64,000 nucleotides of DNA from Gymnorhina tibicen. Lineage: Eukaryota; Chordata; Aves; Passeriformes; Artamidae. The notes below the pieces were generated by a model. That model saw only the letters and a program-made list of their open reading frames with translations. It made no database searches and was not told where the DNA came from. The position numbers and the translations under genes were made by a program. The stretch is taken from NCBI GenBank assembly GCA_013399875.1, contig VXAZ01003270.1, positions 1,415,558-1,479,557 on the forward strand. Direction: 5' to 3'. Positions 23,546-35,400 of the stretch are shown here, piece after piece. How positions within the stretch are numbered: the first letter of the stretch is position 1; each line of letters opens with the position of its first letter.

Positions 23546-26500
23546 GCAAGGATTAATAGCTTGAGGTTTCTAACCAAATTTTATACCTCCCAAGTATCTG
23601 CCCTTGAATTTCACAGGGCCAGAATTGTGTCTGGCCATGTCGTATCTGGCTCTGCAATGGACTGGAGCCATCTCATGAGGCTGGTCTTAGCATGGAGCTC
23701 CATTTGAGTCCTCGCAGAGGAGAGTGGGCAGCAAGAGTCAGTAATGTCAGCCTCTGCAGGACCCTATAGACCTGCACAAGGACTGATGTCACCCGATCCT
23801 GCTGCTGAGCCACAGATGAATTCCTTCCTACCCCAGACATCAAAGGAAAATACAGCTTCTTAATTTGAAGAAGGAAGAAGATACCGAGATGTCCATGTCC
23901 TCTGCAGAGAGGCAATAGTCCACACTAACTTACAAAATGCAGGAAAGAACTGTTTTGGTTTGTTTTTATGAGAAAATCAAGTTTGAGGTTATGGGAATTC
24001 CATAAGGGACAATGTCTCACAGTAGTAAAAGATTATAAAAGGGAATTACAGTTCAAACCAGTAAGCGTTACATTATGCACGGAGACACGTAGACTATAAG
24101 GCTTAACAATACACCAAAGCCGCCAACACCAGAGCAAGGCAAAGGGCCTCCTTTTAAAATTCAGTTTAACAGTGCCTGACACAGAATGAGTAATAATGTT
24201 AAGCAACGCAGAATGGACCATAAAACACTGCTATATGCAATAGCTATTATCCTGTGCTAATCTTCATATCACATTATTTCCTCAAATAATCATAATATTG
24301 TGCCAACAGCCCCTTTATTCTTGCTCATTATTTCTCAGGCTGGCTTCCTTCACAAGGAATAGGACTTGCACTAACAATGCCCTCGGGGTTCACAAGTGAA
24401 GCTGCACTCAGCATACCCAGAACAGAGGAAGTCTTTTCTTGGTCCATTTCTTCTGTTGTCAGTGTTTCTTCCTTCATGGAATTACAATGTAGTAGGAAAG
24501 ATTTTCACGGAATAGAATAAAGAAATCCCTTATCATTACAAGTCTTTCAGGCACTGACCACTCTTCTGGTTTGTCCCCACCATGTTTTTTCCCCCTGTTC
24601 TCACTTCTCTGCAGTCCGGTTCTTACGTTTGCACCTCTCTTGGTGCAGTCTCTGCTCTAACATTGTACAGCATGTTCCCGCTGAGAACTATCAGCTTTGA
24701 CTTTCTACAAATAAAAAACCCTCTTGTCATTATTTTGTCACACTTTCAGCTTCTTCTAAATAACTAATTCACAACAATAAACCTCCTGGTTGCCATTACA
24801 GGCAGGCTGCCAAGCAGTTTAGATGCAATCTTGTGTTATGTTGTTTTTATAAAGGTTTCCCAAAATCCAATGTGAATAGACTTGGGGTTTGCGACTTAAA
24901 GTAAAACATTTTCTTAATTTTGTATTCAAAATGTTACTATCCAGAGCTGGAAATGTGAATGTAATGATTTGAGGCCCCTATGCCAGCACAAACAAACTTC
25001 TTGTGGAGCTCATACACAAACCCAAATGTCTTTTGTCTACATGAAGTAAGTTAAAATAAATAAGATCATCTACTTCTTAGCATCTCCTCATGTACCCATG
25101 CATGTTCCCTACTCTCTGGCCTTACATTACAATTCCTGGCACAGGATCTGGGGGGGTTTTGGGTGATTTTTACAGCACCTAGGACAACAGGAGGGGAAAG
25201 TAAACAAGAGTGAAGTGGCCATTTGAGATCATGATGGGCATGTGCGTACTTCCTGTGGCCTGTGTCAGGGCAAATGCATCATTTCTGCCACGCAGAAAAC
25301 AAAGCCCTGGATGTCGATCAGATGTGAGGGCCAGGCGTAACACTGATAAGGTAGAGGGAGGAGGGGAGCCCAGGGTGGGAGCTGAGTGGCCTCTGGCTGG
25401 GTTAAAGGAACTAAAATGGTTTTGAGCAATGCCAGCAGCAGAATGCAAACTGTGCTTTGGAAAGCACTTGCTCAAAGTGGCCTCAGAAGTTAAAAAAAAA
25501 CCCCGCTATGTTTTCCTACACTCCTGTTTGTGGCTTCCGTCACAACACTGTCCCATCAATGAAGAGGGAATGGCTTTAGCAAGATTTTTCTTCCACTTGT
25601 GTACTAACCAGTTTATTGACACTTGGATGACTGTTCCATCCATCTAATGACAACTCCATAGGTCTTTGCAGATTCCATGCAATAAATGTGTCAGCCATTA
25701 ACTTTCCCTCCTTTTGGGCTCTTGAGAAGATAAAAATCCCCACTTTCTGCAGTAAATTTCTGCTATAAATCCACAGATGCAATTGCACACAATCTAATTT
25801 CTGGCTCCTGGGCCTACATTCATCCCTGTCCAACTATTCCTCTTGACTGAGTTGATTAGATTATAGACAAGGGCAGGCGTTCTAAATGCAAGGTCACATA
25901 GCTTAAATCAAATCTAAAGGAGCTGCAGTAACATATAGATAATAGAACTTGGACATCTTTACTATTAAAGAGATGGGGACAAGGAGCTCAGCTGGCTCCA
26001 CTCTGGTATCATTTGGCCTTGAGAAGGATAAGGTGCTGCGGTCCTCCTTTGGAAATCTCTAGGGACCTGGTTCATACTATGGTTGCTCCCACAAGTCAAG
26101 TTTCTGGAGCCACCTGATGTTACCACGGCTACTGTGTAACCCATGGGTGACATGCCATCCCCACCACTGCCACTGAACAGCCAAGTAGAAGGAAAGGGAG
26201 TGACAGAGGAGCAGGCTGCAATGCTGCCCTCTGTAAGTCACACTGCCACTCACAGGACACCGTGTCTGGGCTGCCAGGTACAGTATTGTGCAGGATATCA
26301 CACTGAATGCGGAACAGGTAAACTTGGACCAAAATCCAGAGGTTTCTTTCATACACTGAGGTCCTTGCCTACTGCAAAACAGGTTTAAACCTGTTATATT
26401 TCAAAAGGCTTGTTCGCCTGGTATACCATGCAGTTATCTTATGCTACAGACAAAGCAGCTTGCAATTTTCTGGCTATTGTCTTTTTTTTTCCTTTAGAAC

Positions 26501-28230
26501 AAATGGATGATGGAGTTACACAATATGTGACACACGCTGCTTATTTACCAGGAACAAAAAAGGCCCCTATTTCCCAACACACAGAAGAAACTGAACAAGC
26601 TTCTGTGCTCAGAGTTTCCAGCCTTGGTCTGGCCAGCTATCAGCCCAAAAGTGCTCTCTCACGAGTGCTTCTCTAGCTCCTCTTCACTGCATTGTTTGCC
26701 CTCCTCACTGGTGTTTCTGCTTCTTCTCATCCCTCTGCATCTTGGTTGGCTTTATCCAACCAAGGATTTTCACTTGGATCCCAACAATATTGTCCCTGTT
26801 AACAAAAACTAGGAGCGAAAAACTGAGATTCATGGGAATTAGAATGAGAATGAAGTGATTTGGCAGAACTGGAACAGGGCTTCAGCTGAAAAGCCAACCT
26901 GGCAAAGCCAGGGAACAGGGCAAGAATGGTATGGAAAGGGTAGCTAAGCTGCATTTTTCTAATCTGATCTAGACAAACAGCCAGGAGAAACAGCTCCTCA
27001 AGCAGAACGAATGCTGAATGCTCATGCATTTCTTAAACGTTCTGTCATCAGCTTACAGCTCAAAACCAGAATGGTTCTGAGTATTTAACTAGAAGCAACT
27101 AAAATTCTAGAGCTGGGTGTGAAATTCTGCTTTCAGGTAAGAACTCAGGCAGAATTAGAGCTGGCCTGCTGCACGAGGAGTAGAAAAAGAGCCATAACAG
27201 CTTCATTGCTAAAACAATCTGCATTAATGCTGGCGGTCCGCAGCCAGGCACCCTGGGTAAGCCCTCACCCCAAAACATCCTGTTTTGGGCAAGTATTGCC
27301 ACTATTTAACTGCACCGAGCAACATCACTACCAGTCAGGGTGGGGTGGTTCAGCAAATGAACAAAAGCTACCTGACACTTAAGTCCTGGGAAGAAGCCAG
27401 GACCTTTTCTTTCTGAATTGAGCTCTTCCTCTAAGAGAACAAGTGCAGAGAAAGTTGCATGGCCTTTTACAGACTGGGAAAGTGGTGAGCAGTAGCAGAC
27501 AGACTGGAGTTAAAAACTGAGGCTCCTCTCTCAAGTATTTGAGCTGAAGCAGAAAACATTGAATCGTGTGTTACCATGGGATACGGGATGCTGCAGCAGG
27601 GCCCTGTGGAGTTAGGGGCACTGGTGTCCCTTGGCAGAAGTCCCAGGGCCTCACTAGAGCTATTTATGGGGAGGCAGAGCAATACCAGGCATCAAGGCAG
27701 TGTCCTGGCGTTTCACCGGCCACCTGGGCCTGTGCAAGTCGAGCAGGTACAAATGCACTGATGCTGGCGCGATGCTCTTCAAAGCAGAAAGGAGGAGGGC
27801 AAACAGGGCATATGAGGTAGGGAAGAAAACATCAAAGACAAGGGACAGAGAAATAAGAAAACAAAAGAATTGAGGAAGAGTGGAGAAGAGCTGACACACA
27901 CAGAAAAAAAGGAAACATGATATGAAAACTAACAAAAGAGACAGGGAAAACCTGCCTTACAGGTGCCTTTTCTTCCCTTTCACCTGCATGTGTCTTTTGA
28001 CTACCATTGTGGGTCAAGATCAAGATTATAAAATCACAAAATTTGCAGAGGAACATGTCTGGCTTTTCGTTCAAAGTCCACTCAGTCAGATCAACAAAAA
28101 TACTGATCAGTAGCCGTAATTTTATTTGATCCAGGTGTAAAGGTCAGCCCAGGTCAGTCAAAGGACACAGCACAACACATTGCAAAAAGGAACATATTTG
28201 TCCCAGGTGACTCATGCACAAGGTGGCTTT
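23546..28230. other. Unique non-coding DNA, no gene recognised
   Basis: No gene or repeat is recognised. 24130-24310 is an AT-rich block of possible regulatory character, listed among the findings. Frames of 60-100 codons scattered on both strands lack recognisable motifs. Confidence 0.6.
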
Positions 28231-28275
28231 TTACTATTATTATTATTGTTGGTAGTAGTAGTAGTAGTAGTAGTA
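28231..28275. repeat. (TAT)n-(GTA)n compound microsatellite
   Basis: A run of about five TAT units (28231-28248) is followed by about eight GTA units (28252-28275). It is a likely length-polymorphic locus. Confidence 0.95.
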
Positions 28276-30639
28276 TTTTTCATACCCTTCATGGGATAAG
28301 ACACACATTCTGTCTTGGGAACATGCTTAATGCCATGTCTCCACTACATCATTGTGCCAGCTCCAACCCAGCCAGCTCAACTCCCACCCAATGGATGCAA
28401 CTTCAAGCATCAAACTCCTTCCCCGAGACACAGTCTTTATGCCTGCAGAGATAGGCCCGGAATAGTCCTATTCATTTCTCAGGAATGCTTAATGTTCATC
28501 CAAAATATGCAGTTTATCACACATCAAACCCACCCATGTGACTGCTGGGAACATTTGTTTGCAGGAGTTTGACTGCTGGCATCCATGTGAACACAGTATG
28601 GCAGAGATGCCTCTGCTTAGGACACCCTGGCTAATCTGTGTGTCCACATAACTCTCTGATGATGGCTGTGCTTATGGAGCAAACCTTCATGGGGATTGCA
28701 GGGTGAGAAAGGTGAGTGTAAAGACCAGCAGCACTCCATAGAGCTGGGCTGGACCAGGTCCTGGAGAAATCATGTGGAAGCCCAGCTGAGTCCAAAAAGT
28801 AAGGGGCCAAGGGAGGGTTTGTGGCCCCCAGGAGGGGCACAGGGACCAGTTCTGCCAGACCAGATACTGCTGGGGTCAGGACTTGGTGGCCACAGGGAGG
28901 GTGACTGTCAGCCTCCAGGAAGGGGGTGATGGTTTGGGTACGAAGAACAAGAGCAGAGATTGTATTCTACAGCAAACAAGCAAAAAAACCTAGATTTGAA
29001 AAGAGGCAATACAGCTGTAAATGCTCTGCCCTGCAACAGATGCATGTGGAGAGTCTAAACAACCTGGTGGGAAGGGGCTGAGGTACCAGTCCCACACAGG
29101 GGGGATACAGGGTACAGGATGTGAAAAGCAAACATGGCACTACCAGAGGAAAGGCAACCTGTAACAGCATGGAACAAAACCTCTGTGCTGGCAGTACAGG
29201 GAGTAACTTGAAGTGTGACCACCTAACCTGAGGAAAACAAGTGGAGTGACACAGAGGGTTTGTTGCCACTTGTTTTTTTCCCCCACAGAGAGCGTGGACA
29301 TGCTTCCTACCCATTACACACCTGGGGGCCAAGCCCCAAAGGACTGAGCCCCTCGTGTTCTCTGCACGCCGCGCAGGCTGTTTGTGCCCATGGGGCTCTG
29401 GGCCATCCCCAGCCACACCCCAACAGCCCCCGCCAGTGGTCTGGCACAGGCACCCAGTGCATGCAGCACCTAGAAGTTGTTGAAATGCAGTTCTTCTCCA
29501 GACCCTTCCCTGCTGGGATTGTCCTGATGGAAACAGCCTCGGAAACATTCCCGTTCACAGCTTGAAATCCTTGATCATCTGCAAAACAAGATTAATTTCT
29601 TGCGCAAATCTGTACCCCTCATGTGGCAGCTCCTCCTTCTTCTGTTGCCCCCCTGGCACCCACCCGTCTTAATTCAGGTTAAGGCTGGTGGGAAATGACA
29701 AATCCTTTCCACATAAATCTTAACACTGGCTTGAGTTTGTTAAGAAACGGTGGTGATTTATGGGGGATTAGCAGATCAGAGTTGAGGAATGTAAAGAGGT
29801 TTAGGCTAACTAAGTGGAACGCTTAGAGCTGGGTCACAGAGAATTTGATGCAGGCTTAGGACTCTTAAATGGTGTGCAATAAAAAGTAGAAAAGGGAAGC
29901 ATGCATTTCCAATGCTCCTTGTAGCATGGGAAGTTGTTTTCCTGTGTTACAATCAAGAGAAAAAGTTTGGCAGCTGTCTGTGTATTGCAGGTTTCTGGTT
30001 CCTAAAGGCTAGCATGAACAAAGCACTAAAGTTAAAGCTGCACTTTTCTTTTTTTTTGCCTTTTTTTTCTTTCTGGTGTATTTTTATTGTTTGCAATTAT
30101 ACTATTCCAGCAAATGGGGGGCTAGTATGGTAGAAAAGGTAGAAAAGGTAGTAAAATAAGAAGGCAGCCAGTGTCTATGAGATTTTAAAGCCAATGCAGT
30201 CAAAAAAGGGTTAATACATCTTTTCTGTGGGATAAGAAATTGAGCAAAAAAAACCAGAAAAAATAGGAGAAGTATCCTTTTTTTTTTAGTTAGGATGGGT
30301 AAAGCGAGCAACAACCACCTTGTGCTTGCTTTGATTTTTTCTCCTTTGCTTTGTGGTTCTTGTGATTTTTACGGAGCACTGCATTGTAAGTAAGCACATG
30401 ACACTTCCTGAAGCTTAGAGCTTAATTTCAAATCCCCAGACTCATAAACCAGCAGCTCCTCGCTGAGCTTGTCAACAGCTGCCTTCTGCTTTTGCCTCAG
30501 CCCAAAACTTCCAGGCACATCAGCAGCCCTGTCCATCGCCTGCACACCTCGTCCCTCACAGAAGCAAAGTCCTGGCCTATCCCTGCATGGGACAGGAGAG
30601 AACAAGTGGTGAATATCAGACAGGCAATCAAATGCTGGG
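28276..30639. other. Unique non-coding DNA, no gene recognised
   Basis: The longest open frame in the window (28967-29548, minus, 193 codons) lies here. It is Cys/Pro/Gly-rich, overlaps frames on both strands, and has no domain or splice context that I can recognise, so I treat it as chance. T-rich runs occur at 30042-30075 and 30274-30290. Confidence 0.6.
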
Positions 30640-31150
30640 GTTCAGCAGGCCAGGTGAATAATTACAAATAGGCCAGCTCGAGTAAAATTATTTGGAATGA
30701 CGCAAGTTGGTGCAAAATAATATTCATGTCAGAAGCCCTGACAAAGCCAGTGGTCTCACTGCAATTACTCATGGGAATTACATTACGCAAAACAAGACCC
30801 TACTTATTGCAAAACATTTATATGTTTTGCTTCCCTGTATTAAAATAATCTATTTATCCAACTAGAGATGAATATTTCTTATATGTTTTGCAATAAAACT
30901 TCAGAGCACTGCCAGACGGTTCTTTTCCTGAATTACCCTCTTTATTTTTTCGTAAAGCCAAAATTTCCTTTAATTTCACCAACTGCAAGACAAGAAGAAG
31001 AGCAATTAAGTTTAACCGTATAAGCTTTTTAATGTGGTTTTAGGGGATTTTTTAGTGTTCATATGTTAGCAGATAAGCCATGCATCCACCCATCCACTTA
31101 ATTACAGGCCTAGTACCTCCAGTCACTGTGTGTTTTAATTTAATTTGCTG
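30640..31150. promoter_or_regulatory. Candidate enhancer-like block with GCAAAAC motif cluster
   Basis: This unique AT-rich block has many ATTA/TAATTA words and four occurrences of GCAAAAC or its complement within about 105 bp (30787, 30809, 30824 and 30885). Two of them form a perfect 9-bp inverted repeat: GCAAAACAT, loop TTAT, ATGTTTTGC (30809-30830). The 13-mer TTATATGTTTTGC recurs exactly at 30818 and 30879. The words resemble C/EBP or POU half-sites. No promoter or transcript is visible. Confidence 0.3.
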
Positions 31151-34100
31151 CCCAGTTAGAATCTGAAGAAACCTTTGCCATAACATGCCTACCACCTGCA
31201 ATTTCTGCCATCTTCACTATAAACTTCCAAAATGAGCAGTCCTTTACCACTGTGAGACACTGTGAGAAGGTTTATTTTACAGCACTTCATCCTTCATCCT
31301 AACCTAGAGGGCAAGAAATAGCATTTTTGTATTCTGAACTCCAAGCAGAGATAGATACACAGAGAGTTAAACAATTACCTTTCACCTCCACTAAATGCAC
31401 TTGGTACTTTCAAAAGTGACCAGCGATTCTCACTTGACTTCGCTTCCAGGTGCAAAACTCAAGGCAGTTTCAGAGGACCTATTTCTCGAGACTGGGGTGG
31501 GAATAAGGAGCTCTGAACTTCTCAACCTGGACACCTTGCTCCTGATTCACACTCATCTGAAAACAGGAAGCAGACCCAAGACAGACACAGAAGAGCCAAG
31601 CAGAGAAACCCATCTACCAGAAGGAAGCCCTCACTGCCTATCCAGGCAGGGTATCACTTCTCATTCCAGCCCTTTGCATCATTAATTGAAAATAATTCAG
31701 TCAAACTTTACTGGCTACAATATTTCAAGCCATCCTTCAGAGACAGCGCAATGTGTACTTGCGTAATAATATTTAATTACCATGGACTTTGACTGAGCAA
31801 AGCTTCTATAAGTGGACATTAGAAAAAGCTTGAGCTCAGTGCAATGGGGTGAGACATTCGCCAGCTAGATGTGAAGGTTAGGGGCTGCATCACAGTCAGA
31901 ATACTAAAAAAGAAACAGATCTAATTAACGTGTGGCTCTTGTGCTCACTTATTGGGTCACTGCTGGAAACGTCAGGGATCACATATGTGACCCCAAAGAG
32001 GGCAAACACAACTCATTAAAATGCATTTCACTTTGCAAAAAAAAAAAAATATATATATATTTACACAGTCATTGAAAACAGATAGGGCTCGAATGTGGTG
32101 CCTTAAAGAAGCTGATGAAGTCTCATCTGTGATACTCCAGACAGAAAACTGTGTGTCCACCACACAACGGGAATTTCTGCCATTTGACACCAGTGTCAGT
32201 AGAACCATGGCAAAGATGAGAAACTGGCATCTGGCTCCTTGGCTGCTGAAGACCAGTGCCTTGCTGAAGCAGGTACTGAAAGCTTTTTTTTCCCCCTCTG
32301 CATCATCAGCTCCCAGGGTGCAAATGCAAAACTGACTTAACACAAAATCCCCATCTGGGGAAATCCATGTGGCTTAGTGCTTCAGACCCAGAGTCTGCAC
32401 TGCCAGTGACACCTATATAAACCTCAAAGCAGGCGTCACTGGAGCTTGTGCTTGGCCTGTTGGGACAAGGAGCTCTGCAGGAAGGATTAAGCACAGAACT
32501 GGATCAGGCAAGCAGCAATGTAAACCTCAGTTTGGCCGTGGAGCGGATGGGGTGGGAAGTGCTGCAAGCAGTATGATATGTCTTTGTAACAAACCGCAGC
32601 TGGTGTCACTGCTGGAACATGCAGAAGGGCTTGGAGGAGGGACACTCCTACCCTTGGGGTGCCATGCTCCAACCAGAAACCACCTTGCTCCCGGGATCTG
32701 GGTTGGGGGAGAAGTAAGGCCTTCATAAGGTTTGGGCATGGCACTCAGGGCACAGCAGCCCAGACTCAGTAAAAGAGGTGCTTTGTATTAGGAAAAGCAA
32801 ATGGTAATGATACAGTGAACACAGGGAGAGCAGTCCCAGCCCCGGACCTGCTGCTAACACTGGCAAATTATATCACCTTGCAGGATGTGTTTCCTCCAAA
32901 AAGCTCATTTGAACAAGTGGAACCAGGGCAGAGCTGGCAGGGACAAAGCCTGGTACCCTGTCACATGGGTTGTTTCCATGTGCCAGAAACACTTTCATTT
33001 TCAGGCTTTCCCTACCACTGAGCATGTCAGGTTCTGCTATTTTCTCTTCTCATCCAGGCTGTGAAAGGCACAGTGTTAATATCCCCTACAGAGATAATTT
33101 TGAGGCACATCTAAGCCAAAAGCCATCCTTCATGGGCATTCAGAAGCCCAACACCTATGGACAACTTATGCAAGGTTCCATAGGGAATATGTGGTGAGAC
33201 ACAGATGGGGACTTTGACCAGTACCGGCCAAGCCCTAGTTTTGTAGTGAGCAGCCAAGTTACTGGCCTACTTGCTGACTCTCACCTAACAGATACAACTG
33301 TTGCAAATGTTAATTAATCAATACTGTTAAGACTCCTAGGTGGAAGTTTCTCCAGATGTAGAGAGCCCCAAATCAATACCACACTTAACTCATCAGGGCA
33401 AGGACTATGGTAAGATGAGTGTGTTTGCCCTGCACTTAATGACTAGAGCCTCAGCTCTGACTTGGGATCAGGGTCCTATGGCAGTATAAACACAGAAGAG
33501 TAATGATTGCCAGGAGAGGGGTTCTTGAAAGGCTCCATCTCTCACAGCAGAGATTTTTGACAGTCAGTGACTCAATGTTCTGTCTTTCATAACCATAATG
33601 ACTCACAGCCCTAGGATGGAGTATGAGTGCAATACAGCAAGTACTATTGTTCCAGAGCCCATCAAAATAAGCAAGGTCATTTTCAGCGTTTAAAAGAAAA
33701 TGACAAGCTGCTGGATTAATGTGTGGTGGGGGGAAAATGCACAGAAAAAAATAAGAAGAGGGATGAGTAAATTTTCAGATAACAAAGTTCACAAGGAGTT
33801 GCAAACTCAAATCTTATAACCACAAGCAAGACAGATCAGAAGCTTGACTTTGATACCATTTGCTCTGCTATAAATCAAGATTAACCCCATGTGAATTTAT
33901 AATAGGGTAAGTCTGGCATACAACAAGAGAAGGATCAGGCTTTGAGCGCCAAGTGCATCTGCGTACCTTCTGCATTGCCTAATGCTGTGAGGATGAGAGA
34001 GACTGTGCCTCACCACTCTGCTGCTGTACAGCTTAGACACACATCTTAGGATAAGTAAATTATCTCTGAACATGTAGGAAGGATCACTTAGACACAGGAG

Positions 34101-35296
34101 GTAGCTAGAAGCTGTAACAATCCCTGGGTTATATCCGAAATGATCTGCAGCTCCTCAAATCAGATGTCAGGGTTAGGGGTTGAGATGGCTGATGCAATGC
34201 AGTTTTGAATTAGTAAGGTGGAGCTTACATAGCTGGAGCGCTGTGCTGATTTCTGAACAAGGTGGACTGCGATTTTTTTATGTGTTCCAAAAATGGAAAC
34301 CCACTTGGCTAAGGGGTCTTGTTTCTCAGAATTGTTAAGTATCTGTCAGGAGGTCACTGGGTACCCAGTACACCTGAAAACCAGACCATTCAAATGCTGC
34401 CATCAGGAAGAAGAGCCTCTTTAGTGGTGCTGATTCTGTGGTCTTGTCTGATGCACAAGATTTCTGAAGATAGCTCCCACGAAAGATGAGTTTTATGCAA
34501 GGATGTTACACATGAGTGAGTCTCATCCCTCTCTTTCAGAGTTTCTGCACACCATTTGGTTTCTGTCTTTCACATGGCAAGTCAAAGGAGAAGGGACAAA
34601 TTATCCATCTCATCTGATTGACAACTGGACAACATTTCTATCCTTCCTAAGAGGACACATGATATTCTTTCGCTATCAGAGAAGCATTTCAGCCAGTAGC
34701 ATGCCCAGATCAATTTCCTAGATCACAGGAAAGCTTTTCCCTCATGTTGGTGTCATGTGGCCTGATCCTGACTGCCCCTGCTCAGGCAAAATGCCACTGG
34801 TGTATACTCCACAGTGCTGGGGCTCCTCAGGGGAAAGGATCTGCTTTGGAGCGAGGTGACAAGTGCTGGGGAGTGAATGCTGGGTATAGCTTTCCAGCCT
34901 GTCTGGAAGAGCAAGCACAGCCCAGCATGCCCCGGAGGAATCTGTGATTCGGTGAGAGGCAGGTTCCACCCAGACCCCAGCCACTGGAGAAGACTTGTTG
35001 AACTTCCTGCTTGCAGAGGGGGCACTCTGATATCTCAGAGAGAAGACCACAAAAAGTTGTGAAATGTAGCCTGCACAGTCATTGGTGTGTGATGCCTTTT
35101 AGTGTCCCCTGGTGATGCATGTAGAACCACGAGCCTTGTGCACCACCCTTGGGAAGAGGAAATAGCACCTACACACTTCAAGCCTGAAGAAGAATAAGGG
35201 GCAAGTTTGACATTTGACTCTTAGTGGTGGGCACTACCTAGGCAAATATTTGCAAAAGATAGCTCTGGCTCTTTGAACAAGGAAGGGAAGCGGAGG
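31151..35296. other. Unique non-coding DNA, no gene recognised
   Basis: No gene is recognised. A short A-run followed by (TA)n lies at 32037-32060. Opposing frames at 31972-32343 show no family signature. Confidence 0.6.
32037..32060. repeat. A-run plus (TA)n simple repeat
   Basis: Thirteen A residues are followed by about five TA units. It is simple sequence without a recognisable adjoining retroposon, so it is not called as a poly-A tail. Confidence 0.85.
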
Positions 35297-35400
35297 GGCG
35301 GGGACTTGCCCAAGGTCAGCCAGGCAATCTGCAGCAGATTCAGAGACCTTTGGGTCCCAACCCAACCCCCACACTCCAGACAGGGCCGCATTTTACCAAG
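35297..35400 (+). mobile_element. MIR-like (CORE-SINE) fragment
   Basis: The text 'gggcggggacttgcccaagg' followed by 'tcagccaggcaatctgcagc' matches the diagnostic 'acttgcccaaggtcacacag' region of MIR-type SINEs. The continuation 'gacctttgggtcccaaccca' fits the 'gaacccaggtctcctgactc' part. The last part ('agggccgcattttaccaaga') could be the degenerated 3' segment. Birds retain few MIR-like copies, so this is an old insertion. Confidence 0.6.

Noticed and set aside
28967..29548. Longest open frame (193 codons, minus strand)
   Set aside because: No domain, signal peptide or family likeness. The opposite strand is also open in places, the composition is Cys/Pro/Gly-rich, and length alone is compatible with chance in GC-richer DNA.
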